A stretch of 9,402 nt of DNA, from contig JAICKM010000223.1 of assembly GCA_025927935.1 (NCBI GenBank), forward strand, positions 1-9,402, given 5' to 3'. Within the stretch, counting starts at the first letter, position 1. Each line of letters starts with the position of its first letter. This DNA comes from Chloroflexia bacterium (lineage in GTDB: Bacteria > Chloroflexota > Chloroflexia > QHBQ01 > JADMIH01). The position numbers and the translations under genes are program-made. Shown piece after piece: positions 1 through 5,818 of this stretch. The notes under the pieces were generated by a model that worked only from the letters and a program-made list of their open reading frames with translations, ran no database searches and was not told the origin of the DNA.

Positions 1-375
1 CAACGCCTCGACCTGCGCGGCGCTCAACGTGTGGCCCAACCCACCCAGATGGCAAATCACCAGATCGTCCAGTTCATAGACAAAGACCGTATTCTTGCCG
101 CGCAGCGCGCCCTTTTTGGCGTCGGCATACGTGGCGACGCCGGTAATGAAGACGCCCTTGACCTCGTACTCGCCCGGTGCCCGCAGCACGCGCGGCTCAC
201 CCTTGATCGTGGCCTCCGCGTTGTGGTTGGGGTCGTCCCGGCTGATCGTCACAATATCGGCGCGCGGGCGCGGCACTTCCAGCCCGATGCCCCGATCAAA
301 CGGATCGGTGACAATCGTGGCGTCCTTCCCGCGCAGGCGAAAACACGCGTGCCCTAGCCATGTAATATCCGGCAT
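1..375 (-). CDS. MBL-fold metallo-hydrolase-like protein (UlaG/Lactamase_B_3 type), 5' part only
   Basis: The first 125 codons of a gene that runs off the left edge. The protein begins MPDITWLGHACFRL and resembles the COG2220/Lactamase_B_3 branch of the metallo-beta-lactamase fold: LGHACFRL (7-14), TDPF (23-26), APGEYEV (66-72), a GKNTVFVY strand (93-100) and CHLGGLGH (108-115). Members usually hydrolyse phosphoesters or lactones with one or two metal ions. The metal site looks damaged: where the fold normally has HxHxDH, this protein reads R46-D-D-P-N-H51, and the HLGD segment I expect reads HLGG (Gly112). The start is supported by a GAGAGGAG ribosome-binding sequence (385-394) and a promoter just upstream. 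The gene follows recX in the same direction after about 140 bp of repeat. The fold call is fairly sure; enzymatic activity is doubtful, and the C-terminal half is not visible. Confidence 0.8.
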   Translation of the reverse strand, partial: MPDITWLGHACFRLRGKDATIVTDPFDRGIGLEVPRPRADIVTISRDDPNHNAEATIKGEPRVLRAPGEYEVKGVFITGVATYADAKKGALRGKNTVFVYELDDLVICHLGGLGHTLSAAQVEAL

Positions 376-402
376 ACTGCCTTAATCTCCTCTCAACTGC
401 TT

Positions 403-431
403 ATTATACCAAATTAGTGGTCAGGGGTCAG
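403..431 (-). promoter_or_regulatory. Putative sigma70 promoter of the MBL-fold gene
   Basis: On the minus strand a perfect TATAAT (408..403) lies 17 nt from CTGACC (431..426), which matches TTGACA at four of six positions. Transcription would start near 396, just ahead of the ribosome-binding site. The -35 box falls inside the left arm of the 416-556 inverted-repeat element, so the repeat seems to supply part of the promoter. This is inferred from sequence only. Confidence 0.5.
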
Positions 432-556
432 GGGTCGGTGGTCCGTAGCTCATCACACTTGACTTGTCATTCTGAGCGCAGCGAAGAGTGACAGGCGCCC
501 TGCCACACTGGCGGTCATTCCGCATCCTGATCACGGACCACCGACCCCTGACCACT
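416..556. repeat. Composite inverted-repeat element with inner hairpin (MITE/REP-like)
   Basis: The left arm (416-446) and right arm (533-556) are inverted copies. The 24-nt right arm matches the left arm completely, except that the left carries one additional 7-nt unit (GGGTCAG type). Between them, 465-473 and 485-493 form a second 9-bp stem (one T-G wobble) around an 11-nt loop; this core resembles a TCATTCTGAGCGMAGCGAAG motif that I recall as dispersed in many environmental genomes. No target-site duplication is evident. The right arm lies inside the recX reading frame and the left arm overlaps the MBL-gene promoter. It could be a REP-type element or the remnant of a miniature transposon. 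Confidence 0.65.
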
Positions 557-1324
557 CACCGGCGCCTCTAATTGCTTCAACACACGAGACACGACATCGT
601 AGCCGTAGCCCCGCCGCAGCAGAAAGCCGCTCATGCGGCGACGAAAGGTGACGGGATCGAGATTGCTGTAGGTGCGCTGCTTGCGCTGGGCCAGCCCCAA
701 CGCCTCGCGCAGTTCGCGGCTGTCGTCGCCGCCCACGAGGTCGGGATCGGTCTCGTCGCCGTCTTCGGCGAGCGCCGCCGCTTGTCGGGTCGCATGTTCG
801 GCGGCGGCCTCGGCCTCGAAGTTTGCCAGCGCCGCTTCGATCAGCGCCGGGCTGACGCCTTTGTTGCGCAACTCCCCGCGCAAGAGCCGTGCCCCGCGCG
901 GGCGGCTGCGGGCGCGTTCGCCGATCCAGTAGCGGGCGAACTCGGCGTCGTCGAGATACTGCGTGCGGTTCAAGCGGGCAATGACGGCGTCAATTAGATC
1001 GGGCGCGACATTCTTGCGCCGCAGCCGTTCGCGCACCTCGGCGGTACTGCGCGGGCGCACGGCCAGAAAATTCAGCGCCCGGTTATATTCGCGCTGAAAC
1101 TCGTCGCCCGCTTGCAGCCGCGCCACCATATCGGGCGGACACGGCTGCCCGGTGTACAGTCCTTCTTCGGCCACCACCGCGATGTGCAACAACAGCGTGC
1201 GCGCCGTGCTCAGGCCCTCGGCGGCCGGCCCGTAGGTCACGACCACCCGGTTGGCATCGCGTGGATCGGCTTCCAGGCGCAGAATCACGGCGGCCTGGGA
1301 CTCGTCGGTTGGGTGTTCGGTCAT
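515..1324 (-). CDS. recX: Regulatory protein RecX
   Basis: A 269-aa RecX, the modulator that binds RecA filaments and limits RecA activity in the cytoplasm. Three helical repeats are visible: repeat 1 at about 80-120 (ALNFLAVRPRSTAEVRERL), repeat 2 at 123-168 (YLDDAEFARYWIGERARSRPRG, then LRGELRNKGVSPALIEAAL) and repeat 3 at 207-252 (TFRRRMSGFLLRRGYGYDVVSRVLKQL). The N-terminal 15-75 region (ILRLEADPRDANRVVVTYG) is the usual RecX lead-in and supports the ATG at 1324, although the ribosome-binding sequence is weak. An acidic, Ala-rich insert (about 170-205) separates repeats 2 and 3. It lies 18 bp after the SnoaL-like stop, so co-transcription from recA is likely. Oddity: residues 257-264 (SGQGSVVR) are encoded by an arm of the intergenic repeat, so the last 15 or so residues look like a repeat-derived tail beyond the fold. 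Confidence 0.93.
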   Translation of the reverse strand: MTEHPTDESQAAVILRLEADPRDANRVVVTYGPAAEGLSTARTLLLHIAVVAEEGLYTGQPCPPDMVARLQAGDEFQREYNRALNFLAVRPRSTAEVRERLRRKNVAPDLIDAVIARLNRTQYLDDAEFARYWIGERARSRPRGARLLRGELRNKGVSPALIEAALANFEAEAAAEHATRQAAALAEDGDETDPDLVGGDDSRELREALGLAQRKQRTYSNLDPVTFRRRMSGFLLRRGYGYDVVSRVLKQLEAPVSGQGSVVRDQDAE

Positions 1325-1342
1325 GGATGCGCCTGTCGCCTT

Positions 1343-1756
1343 CTAGGCCGGCGAAATCACGCCAAGCTGTTGCAGGAGGCCCAGCGTATCGCTGTTGCTC
1401 CAGCGCTCCACGATCAGCCCATCCTCCAGGCGGAAGATCTCCATGCCGTTCATCTGCACGCGCTTGCCCGTCGCGGGCAGGCCGCCGAAGTCGCCCTCAT
1501 GCGTGGCGATGGTGGTCCAGCGCATGGCGACCAGGTCGTCTTCGGCCAGGATCTGGTCGATAGTCGCCTGGGCATCGGGAAACGCCTCGGCGAACATGCC
1601 GATAAGCTGCCGGGCGATAGCGGGGCCGGGTTCATGCTCCGAGCCGTGATAGATGTAGGTGGGAGCGCACAACTCGTCGGCGATGGCGGGGTTTTTCTCG
1701 TTCCAGGCGCCTTCGATAAAGCGGCGCACGATGGCTTTGTTGGCTTCCGCGGACAT
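1343..1756 (-). CDS. SnoaL-like polyketide cyclase / ester cyclase family protein
   Basis: A 137-aa protein of the SnoaL/NTF2-like alpha+beta barrel fold (predicted ester cyclase, PF07366 type). Family signs are MSAEANKAIVRRFIEGAWNEKN at the start, APTYIYH (31-37), the aromatic-plus-Asp pattern around 55-61 (FAEAFPD), FGGLPATGKRV (90-100) and the GMEIFRLEDGLIVERWSNSD strand pair (104-123) with the Asp123 often found in the pocket. The ATG at 1756 is chosen over an in-frame one at 1807 because AAGGAGG sits 7 nt upstream (1770..1764) and homology begins there. The frame above it runs through a hairpin. It lies between recA (91 bp away, with a hairpin) and recX (18 bp away). The substrate is unknown; most stand-alone members are uncharacterised, and a DNA-repair role is not evident from the sequence. 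Confidence 0.85.
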   Translation of the reverse strand: MSAEANKAIVRRFIEGAWNEKNPAIADELCAPTYIYHGSEHEPGPAIARQLIGMFAEAFPDAQATIDQILAEDDLVAMRWTTIATHEGDFGGLPATGKRVQMNGMEIFRLEDGLIVERWSNSDTLGLLQQLGVISPA

Positions 1757-1790
1757 GAGCGATCCTCCTTTGCCCCTGGCTGAACAGGGA

Positions 1791-1816
1791 TAGGGGCGGG
1801 TTTGCACCCGCCCCTA
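1791..1816. repeat. Perfect 11-bp hairpin between recA and the SnoaL-like gene
   Basis: TAGGGGCGGGT (1791-1801) and its exact complement (1806-1816) enclose a 4-nt loop. There is no T-run on the minus-strand side, so it is a poor intrinsic terminator. It may instead be a REP-like repeat or an mRNA-stabilising stem at the recA 3' end. Its GGGGCGGGTTTG half resembles the GGGGCCGGTTTG half of the hairpins at 3426-3509, which suggests one repeat family. Confidence 0.75.
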
Positions 1817-1847
1817 CCGTTGCTGGTTGCTATTCAGGTGCTGCGGC

Positions 1848-2924
1848 TTAGATCTCCTCGTCGTCCTCTTCCTCAGCGGCGGCGACGGCAGCAGCGCCCT
1901 TCTTGCTCTTGCTGTCCGGGCCGGCCAGCACCAGCGCGCCCGCTGCCGACGCGGTGCGGATGCGGCCTTCGATCTCCTCGGCCATGCCCAGGTTGCCCTT
2001 CAAGAACTCTTTCACGTTCTCGCGGCCCTGGCCCAGGCGCTGGTCGCCGAAGCTGTAGAAGGCGCCGCTCTTGCGCAGGATGCCCAGCTCCGTGCCGATG
2101 TCCACGATGTTGCCGATGCGGCTGATGCCCTCGTTGAACATGATGTCGAACTCGGCCACCCGGAACGGCGGGGCCACCTTGTTCTTGACCACCTTCACGC
2201 GCACGCGGTTGCCGACCACATCGGTGCCCTGCTTGATCGACTCGATGCGGCGGATCTCCATGCGCACCGAAGCGTAGAACTTGAGCGCGTTGCCGCCGGT
2301 CGTCGTCTCCGGGTTGCCGAACATGACGCCGATCTTCATGCGGATCTGGTTGATGAAGATGAGAGCGGTGTTGCTCTTGCTCACCGCGGCGGCCAGCTTG
2401 CGCAGCGCTTGGCTCATCAGGCGGGCCTGCAAGCCGACGTGCTGATCGCCCATCTCGCCCTCGATCTCGGCGCGCGGCGTGAGCGCGGCCACGGAGTCGA
2501 CGACGATCACGTCGATGGCGCCGGAGCGCACGAGCGTCTCGGCGATTTCCAGCCCCTGCTCGCCGTTATCCGGCTGCGAAATCAGCAGCGTTTCCAGGTT
2601 GACGCCGCACTTCTCGGCATACATCGGGTCCATCGCGTGCTCGGCGTCGATGTAAGCCGCGGTGCCGCCCAGTTTCTGCGCCTCGGCAATGATGTGCTGG
2701 GCCAGGGTCGTCTTACCGGAGCTTTCCGGGCCGTAGATCTCGATAACGCGGCCCCGCGGGATGCCGCCGATGCCCAGCGCCAGGTCCAGCGCGATGGCCC
2801 CGGTGGGGATCGACTCTACCTGGATCTTCTCGCTGGCCTCGGTCATCTTCATGATCGAACCTTTACCGAACTGCCGCTCGATCTGCGCGATGGCGGTCTC
2901 AATTGCCTTTTCACGATCTGCCAT
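1848..2924 (-). CDS. recA: Recombinase RecA
   Basis: Complete 358-aa RecA, the ATP-dependent strand-exchange protein of homologous recombination and co-protease for LexA in the SOS response. Visible landmarks: Walker [10 protein letters not shown] (65-73), catalytic Glu region DAEHAMDP (93-100), Walker [13 protein letters not shown] (139-150), loop L1 with [25 protein letters not shown] (153-177), [20 protein letters not shown] with loop L2 (192-211), a C-terminal domain to about 330, and an acidic tail (EEEDDEEI) that in other RecAs tempers DNA binding. Length and motifs are normal and no intein is present. The start at 2924 has AAGGAG (2940..2935) 10 nt upstream. It is first in a likely recA-SnoaL-recX unit and is preceded by a strong promoter and a LexA-box-like palindrome. 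Identification is essentially certain. Confidence 0.99.
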   Translation of the reverse strand: MADREKAIETAIAQIERQFGKGSIMKMTEASEKIQVESIPTGAIALDLALGIGGIPRGRVIEIYGPESSGKTTLAQHIIAEAQKLGGTAAYIDAEHAMDPMYAEKCGVNLETLLISQPDNGEQGLEIAETLVRSGAIDVIVVDSVAALTPRAEIEGEMGDQHVGLQARLMSQALRKLAAAVSKSNTALIFINQIRMKIGVMFGNPETTTGGNALKFYASVRMEIRRIESIKQGTDVVGNRVRVKVVKNKVAPPFRVAEFDIMFNEGISRIGNIVDIGTELGILRKSGAFYSFGDQRLGQGRENVKEFLKGNLGMAEEIEGRIRTASAAGALVLAGPDSKSKKGAAAVAAAEEEDDEEI

Positions 2925-3021
2925 GGTCTCGTTGCTCCTTCTGCATCTCTATCTCAGCGTAGTACACAATTCGGGATTGGAGTCCGCCTCCGAGCAGGAG
3001 CGGGAACCGGCCGTAAAATAC

Positions 3022-3033
3022 GACCATTTGTTC
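3022..3033 (-). promoter_or_regulatory. Candidate LexA (SOS) box upstream of recA
   Basis: The minus strand reads GAAC-AAAT-GGTC, one base away from the GAAC-N4-GTTC palindrome bound by Bacillus-type LexA. It lies about 8 to 19 nt after the predicted transcription start, where a bound dimer would block initiation or early elongation. No lexA gene is in the window, and the LexA motif of this lineage is not known to me, so this is a candidate site. Confidence 0.5.
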
Positions 3034-3047
3034 TACTCACGTCCCTA

Positions 3048-3076
3048 ATCATACCCGATTCGGGGCCATTTGTCAA
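3048..3076 (-). promoter_or_regulatory. Sigma70-type promoter of recA
   Basis: TTGACA (3076..3071) and TATGAT (3053..3048) are separated by exactly 17 nt on the minus strand: a perfect -35 and a five-of-six -10. The start would be near 3041, giving a 5' leader of about 117 nt before the recA ATG. The -35 box directly abuts the stop codon of the upstream DUF6958-like gene, so recA need not depend on read-through. Confidence 0.85.
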
Positions 3077-3388
3077 CTAATTTGCCAACTCGGCGGGGGC
3101 CACATCCAGCCGGCGTAGCAAGCGCAATGGCCGGGTTTTGGGCACCCGCGCGATGAGGCCACGCGCCTCCAGATCAAGCTGCACCGCCTTGGTATACCAG
3201 CGCACCGAGCCGAGGTGCGGAAACAGATCCGGCGGCAAGCCCGGCGCGATAGCCAGCACCAGCTCGCCCCAGGTCAGGCCGGTACCAGTGGCCGGCAGCG
3301 CCATGAGGATGGCCTCGCGCACGATCGTGTACTTCTGCGGCGTCACCTCCGCGCCCACCTTGCCCTCATGCACCGTCTTTATCTGCAT
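3077..3388 (-). CDS. DUF6958-type small winged-helix-like protein
   Basis: A 103-aa protein starting MQIKTVHEGKVGAEVTPQKYTIVREAIL. Its layout (VTPQKY, a Leu-rich helix, GLTWGEL, then SVRWYTKAVQLDLEARGLIARVP at 61-83 and a final RPLRLLRR) matches what I recall of the DUF6958 family, which reads like a small winged-helix DNA-binding-like domain; no function is established. The ATG at 3388 is preferred over an in-frame upstream start at 3574 because GGGAGG (3404..3399) lies about 10 nt before it and the longer frame merely reads through two hairpin repeats. It sits directly upstream of recA, its stop touching the recA -35 box. The family call rests on recall of the conserved C-terminal pattern and is moderately sure. 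Confidence 0.7.
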   Translation of the reverse strand: MQIKTVHEGKVGAEVTPQKYTIVREAILMALPATGTGLTWGELVLAIAPGLPPDLFPHLGSVRWYTKAVQLDLEARGLIARVPKTRPLRLLRRLDVAPAELAN

Positions 3389-3425
3389 CCCTCCGCTTCC
3401 TCCCGGTAGCCTCGCGGCGGCCCCG

Positions 3426-3509
3426 ATCTCGCCTGTGGAGAGCCGGTTTGAAACCGGCCCGGTCGGGCTATAATCTCGCCTGTGGGGGCCGGTTTGAAAC
3501 CGGCCCGGT
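3426..3509. repeat. Tandem pair of hairpin repeats (about 38-nt units)
   Basis: Two direct copies of a unit starting ATCTCGCCTGTGG: 3426-3463 (38 nt) and 3473-3509 (37 nt), split by a 9-nt spacer. They differ only near a GAGA/GGG stretch. Each contains the palindrome GCCGGTTTGAAACCGGC; in unit 2 the stem extends to 10 bp (3486-3495 with 3497-3506). They lie between the VOC gene stop and the DUF6958-like start. A bidirectional transcript-end structure, a REP pair or a tandem operator are all possible. Confidence 0.8.
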
Positions 3510-3524
3510 GCACCATCAGAACGC

Positions 3525-3917
3525 TTAACCCTGCGTGCCGCCCGGCGTCTGCACCAGGACGAAATGGGTGCCATCCTGGTCGTCGAAGATCGCCTGCATC
3601 ATACCCCAGGGCTGGGCGGCGGGCGGCTCCGTGAAATGGACGCCGCGCCCGCTCAGTTCAGCATAGGTCCCCTGGATGTCGTCCGTCGTGAAGACGACCC
3701 CGGAGAACTGGCCGATGCGCGCCTCGTCATAGCCGCCGAACCCGTGAGCCAGCACAATCGCCGTCGCGGCGCCCGGCGGCGCCACCGTCACCCAGCGCAT
3801 CCCTTCGCCCATCGGCTCGTCGGCCGTCTTCTCGAATCCCAGTTTGTTGACATAAAAATCCAGCGCCTTGTCCTGGTCGCGGACAAAGACGGTCACAGAA
3901 CTGATATGCGAGATCAT
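3525..3917 (-). CDS. VOC family (glyoxalase/bleomycin-resistance fold) protein
   Basis: A 130-aa vicinal-oxygen-chelate protein with the paired beta-alpha-beta-beta-beta modules: HISSVTVFVRDQDKALDFYVNKLGFEK (4-30) for the first half, SGVVFTTDDIQGTYAELSGRGVHF (72-95) and AIFDDQDGTHFVLVQ (109-123) for the second. Metal-dependent glyoxalases carry a Glu in the last strand (DGNxFEL); here that place is Val (FVLVQ), so a glyoxalase I reaction is unlikely, and binding or an antibiotic-sequestering type of role is possible. Start 3917 is chosen because GGAGGAGGTAG (3932..3922) stands just before it and homology begins at MISHISSV; the in-frame ATG at 3965 has no such support. It is a single gene between repeat-rich spacers with no clear promoter seen. 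The fold is sure, the substrate unknown. Confidence 0.88.
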   Translation of the reverse strand: MISHISSVTVFVRDQDKALDFYVNKLGFEKTADEPMGEGMRWVTVAPPGAATAIVLAHGFGGYDEARIGQFSGVVFTTDDIQGTYAELSGRGVHFTEPPAAQPWGMMQAIFDDQDGTHFVLVQTPGGTQG

Positions 3918-4018
3918 CGGGCTACCTCCTCCAGCGGAACGGCGCCTGGGGCGCGGTGTGCGCACGCCCCATCGCTCCCGTTCTTTCTACCTATCGCCGG
4001 GCCGCGGAAAAAGCGGAA

Positions 4019-4051
4019 AGCGGTCAGCCCCAAATCCGGAAACTGACCGCT
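4019..4051. repeat. Inverted repeat AGCGGTCAG / CTGACCGCT
   Basis: A perfect 9-bp inverted repeat (4019-4027 and 4043-4051) with a 15-nt loop. On the minus strand it is followed by TTCCGCTTTTTCC, so it may act as a weak terminator for the proline dehydrogenase unit. Its arms share the GGTCAG/CTGACC word with the heptamer repeats at 416-556 and 4085-4110. The remaining gene-free sequence here (3918-4112) shows no open gene. Confidence 0.6.
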
Positions 4052-4084
4052 AACTCCGACTCCTGCCTCCTGCCCACCACCGTA

Positions 4085-4110
4085 CTGACGGCTGACGGCT
4101 GACGGCTGAC
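4085..4110. repeat. Heptamer tandem repeat (CTGACGG), about 3.7 copies
   Basis: Three exact CTGACGG units plus CTGAC, ending 2 bp before the proline dehydrogenase stop codon. The same heptamer recurs at 6068-6083 (about 2.3 copies), just before another gene. Such heptamer arrays resemble the short tandemly repeated repetitive sequences described in cyanobacteria; their role is unknown. Confidence 0.85.
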
Positions 4111-4112
4111 CA

Positions 4113-5024
4113 CTACTTACGCAACAGGTTGCTCACGATGAAAATCAAGTTGGCCGGGCGCTCGGCCAGGCGGCGCATGAAGTAGGGGTACCACTGCTCG
4201 CCGTAGGGCACGTAGACGCGCATGTTGAAGCCCTCGGCAGTCAGGTCGCGCTGGATCTGGCTGCGCACCCCGTAGAGCATCTGGAACTCGAAGCGGTCGG
4301 ACGGAATGCCTTTCTTGGCGACGAAGCGCTTGGCGAGATTGATCAGGCGCACGTCGTGCGTGGCGATGCCCGGATAATTGCCCAGGTCGATCAGTTTGCA
4401 CATCAACCGCGCGTACTGCATATCGGTATCCTTCTTCTCCGGGAAGGCGACCGAGGGCGGCTCGTTATAGGCGCCCTTGCAGAGCCGCACGCGGGCGCCC
4501 AGGCGGATCATCTCGTCCACATCCTGCGGCGTGCGGTACAGATACGCCTGCAAGACTACACCCACATTCTGGTAATCCCGCCACAGGCGGCGGAAGATCT
4601 CCAGCGTGATGTCCGTATAGTCGCTGCTCTCCATATCCATGCGCACAAAATTGCCATAGCCTTGCGCGCGTTCCAGGATGCGGCGCATGTTGTCCACTGC
4701 CGTGCCCTCGCTGATGTCGAGGCCCATAGCGGTCAGTTTGAGCGAGACGTTAGACTTGAGGTGATGCTCCTGGATGGCGTCGAGGAGAGCCAGGTAGGCA
4801 TCGGCGGTGGCGTTGGCGTCCGCGGCGCTGGTCACGTTCTCGCCGAGCAGATCGAACGTTGCCAGCATACCCTGGCGGTTGAGATCGCCGATCACGCCGA
4901 CGGCTTCGTCGAGCTGTTCGCCGGCCACGAAGCGCCGGGCCACTTTGCGGGCCAGCGGGTTGGCGACGGCAAAATCGCGCAGCCCTTTACTTTGAGCGAG
5001 GGTCAGGAATCCCTGGCGTAGCAT
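4113..5024 (-). CDS. Proline dehydrogenase (monofunctional PRODH)
   Basis: A 303-aa FAD-dependent proline dehydrogenase that oxidises L-proline to delta-1-pyrroline-5-carboxylate, feeding electrons to the membrane quinone pool; it is the first step of proline breakdown to glutamate. The size matches the short Thermus/Deinococcus-type enzymes. Landmarks: SLKLTAMG (94-101, with the substrate-contact Lys96), RMDMESSDYTD (128-138), VLQAYLYRT (157-165), RLCKGAYNEP (180-189), GIATHD (219-224), FEFQMLYGVR (245-254) and YVPYGEQWYPYFMRRLAERPAN (271-292), whose Arg284/Arg285 pair binds the proline carboxylate. All signature residues are present, so it should be active. GAAGGAG lies about 11 nt before the ATG at 5024. 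It starts 27 bp after the FxLYD-like gene and is probably co-transcribed with it. No P5C dehydrogenase partner is in the window. Confidence 0.96.
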   Translation of the reverse strand: MLRQGFLTLAQSKGLRDFAVANPLARKVARRFVAGEQLDEAVGVIGDLNRQGMLATFDLLGENVTSAADANATADAYLALLDAIQEHHLKSNVSLKLTAMGLDISEGTAVDNMRRILERAQGYGNFVRMDMESSDYTDITLEIFRRLWRDYQNVGVVLQAYLYRTPQDVDEMIRLGARVRLCKGAYNEPPSVAFPEKKDTDMQYARLMCKLIDLGNYPGIATHDVRLINLAKRFVAKKGIPSDRFEFQMLYGVRSQIQRDLTAEGFNMRVYVPYGEQWYPYFMRRLAERPANLIFIVSNLLRK

Positions 5025-5051
5025 CGTCGGTACGCTCCTTCAATATGGATC

Positions 5052-5678
5052 TTATTGCGCCGGCACGGGGGTAGGGGTGTTGAGCCAGACGGTATCGACT
5101 TGGACATCCACCGTCGTGAAATCCAGCGGCACCGGGGTGGGCGTGCCCAGCTTCACGCCGGGGGCGCTGCTCAGTTGCGCGGTCACGGTGAAGGGCACCG
5201 TGGCGCCCGGCGCAATGTCGCCCACCGCGTTGCCGATCCCGCTGCCGACCACGGTCGGGCCGGGCGCATACAAGAAGCCTTTCAGGAACGCGCCGTGGAC
5301 CACCTCGTTGCTGGTGTTGGTCAACTGGCCCGTGATGTAGACCATGTCGCCCTCGCGGCGCTGGCCCGCGGCATCCTTGTTGTATTTCAGTTGCAGTTTG
5401 GTGGCAACCTCCGCCGTAGGCGTAATCTGGATCATCGCGGCGGCCTGGCCGGTCGTCTCGTCGTGCGGGAACATGCCCGCGGCGGCCCACACCATCGTCG
5501 CCAGCATTGCCAGCGGCACCACGGTGATCAGCACGATGTACACCGGGTTGATCGGCCCCCTGCGCCGGGCCACCCGTGCCGGGCGGGATGTGGGCAGGAC
5601 GGGCACGCTGCCGGTCTGGTCCAGGGGCGTAATGCGGACCGGCTCGTTGCTGCGGTTGGGCGTGCGGTTTGGCTGCAT
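5052..5678 (-). CDS. Membrane-anchored FxLYD-domain-like protein
   Basis: A 208-aa protein with no recognised enzyme motif. A Pro/Arg/Ser-rich cytoplasmic N-terminus (1-42, ending RPARVARRRG) precedes one strong membrane helix (about 43-70, INPVYIVLITVVPLAMLATMV). An extracytoplasmic part follows: a beta-rich module with GDMVYITGQLTNTSNEVVHGAFLKGFLYAPG (110-140) and VGDIAPGATVPFTVTAQLS (152-170), which is the pattern of FxLYD/DUF3426-type Ig-like domains. The tail contains TPTPVPLDF and ends TPTPVPAQ. By positive-inside reasoning the domain faces outward. The ATG at 5678 has AGGAGG (5696..5691) 12 nt upstream; an in-frame start at 5867 lies upstream of the strong promoter and is unlikely. It is first in a unit with proline dehydrogenase and is divergent from the secreted DUF5666-like gene. 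The fold is likely, the function unknown. Confidence 0.8.
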   Translation of the reverse strand: MQPNRTPNRSNEPVRITPLDQTGSVPVLPTSRPARVARRRGPINPVYIVLITVVPLAMLATMVWAAAGMFPHDETTGQAAAMIQITPTAEVATKLQLKYNKDAAGQRREGDMVYITGQLTNTSNEVVHGAFLKGFLYAPGPTVVGSGIGNAVGDIAPGATVPFTVTAQLSSAPGVKLGTPTPVPLDFTTVDVQVDTVWLNTPTPVPAQ

Positions 5679-5742
5679 CAGACGGTGGTTCCTCCTGGGA
5701 TGCGGGATCGGTGTCACCTGCGCGACTCCGCTAGGTAGAACG

Positions 5743-5773
5743 CGACGGCGCACGCCTGCGTGCGCTCGCGTCG
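5743..5773 (-). other. Leader hairpin upstream of the FxLYD gene
   Basis: GCGCACGC (5748-5755) pairs perfectly with GCGTGCGC (5758-5765) across a minimal loop, and CGACG (5743-5747) pairs with CGTCG (5769-5773) past a 3-nt bulge. It lies in the predicted transcript between the start near 5783 and the ribosome-binding site at 5696, so it may affect stability or translation. There is no T-tract, so it is not an obvious attenuator. Confidence 0.55.
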
Positions 5774-5789
5774 GGTCCGGCGCAGCGCC

Positions 5790-5818
5790 ATTATAGCACG
5801 TTGCCGGGGGCCTGTAAA
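5790..5818 (-). promoter_or_regulatory. Sigma70-type promoter of the FxLYD-proline dehydrogenase unit
   Basis: TTTACA (5818..5813) is followed after 17 nt by a perfect TATAAT (5795..5790) on the minus strand. The start would fall near 5783, leaving a leader of about 105 nt. The -35 box directly abuts the left arm of the inverted repeat at 5819-5853. Confidence 0.82.

Noticed and set aside
1827..3080. A long open frame on the plus strand (over 400 codons) opposite recA
   Set aside because: It lies antisense to an unmistakable recA, is rich in Ala/His/Arg as expected of a mirror frame in GC-rich DNA, and shows no family resemblance.
3426..3509. The two repeated palindromic units as a minimal CRISPR array
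   Set aside because: There are only two units, the spacer is 9 nt, and no cas gene is present; a REP-like tandem is the better reading.
3389..3574. An N-terminal extension of the DUF6958-like protein
   Set aside because: The extension translates the hairpin repeats and overlaps the VOC gene end, while a good ribosome-binding site supports the ATG at 3388.
4019..4110. A firm intrinsic terminator after proline dehydrogenase
   Set aside because: The 9-bp stem has a 15-nt loop and lies about 60 bp past the stop with an interrupted T-rich stretch, so it is listed only as an inverted repeat.
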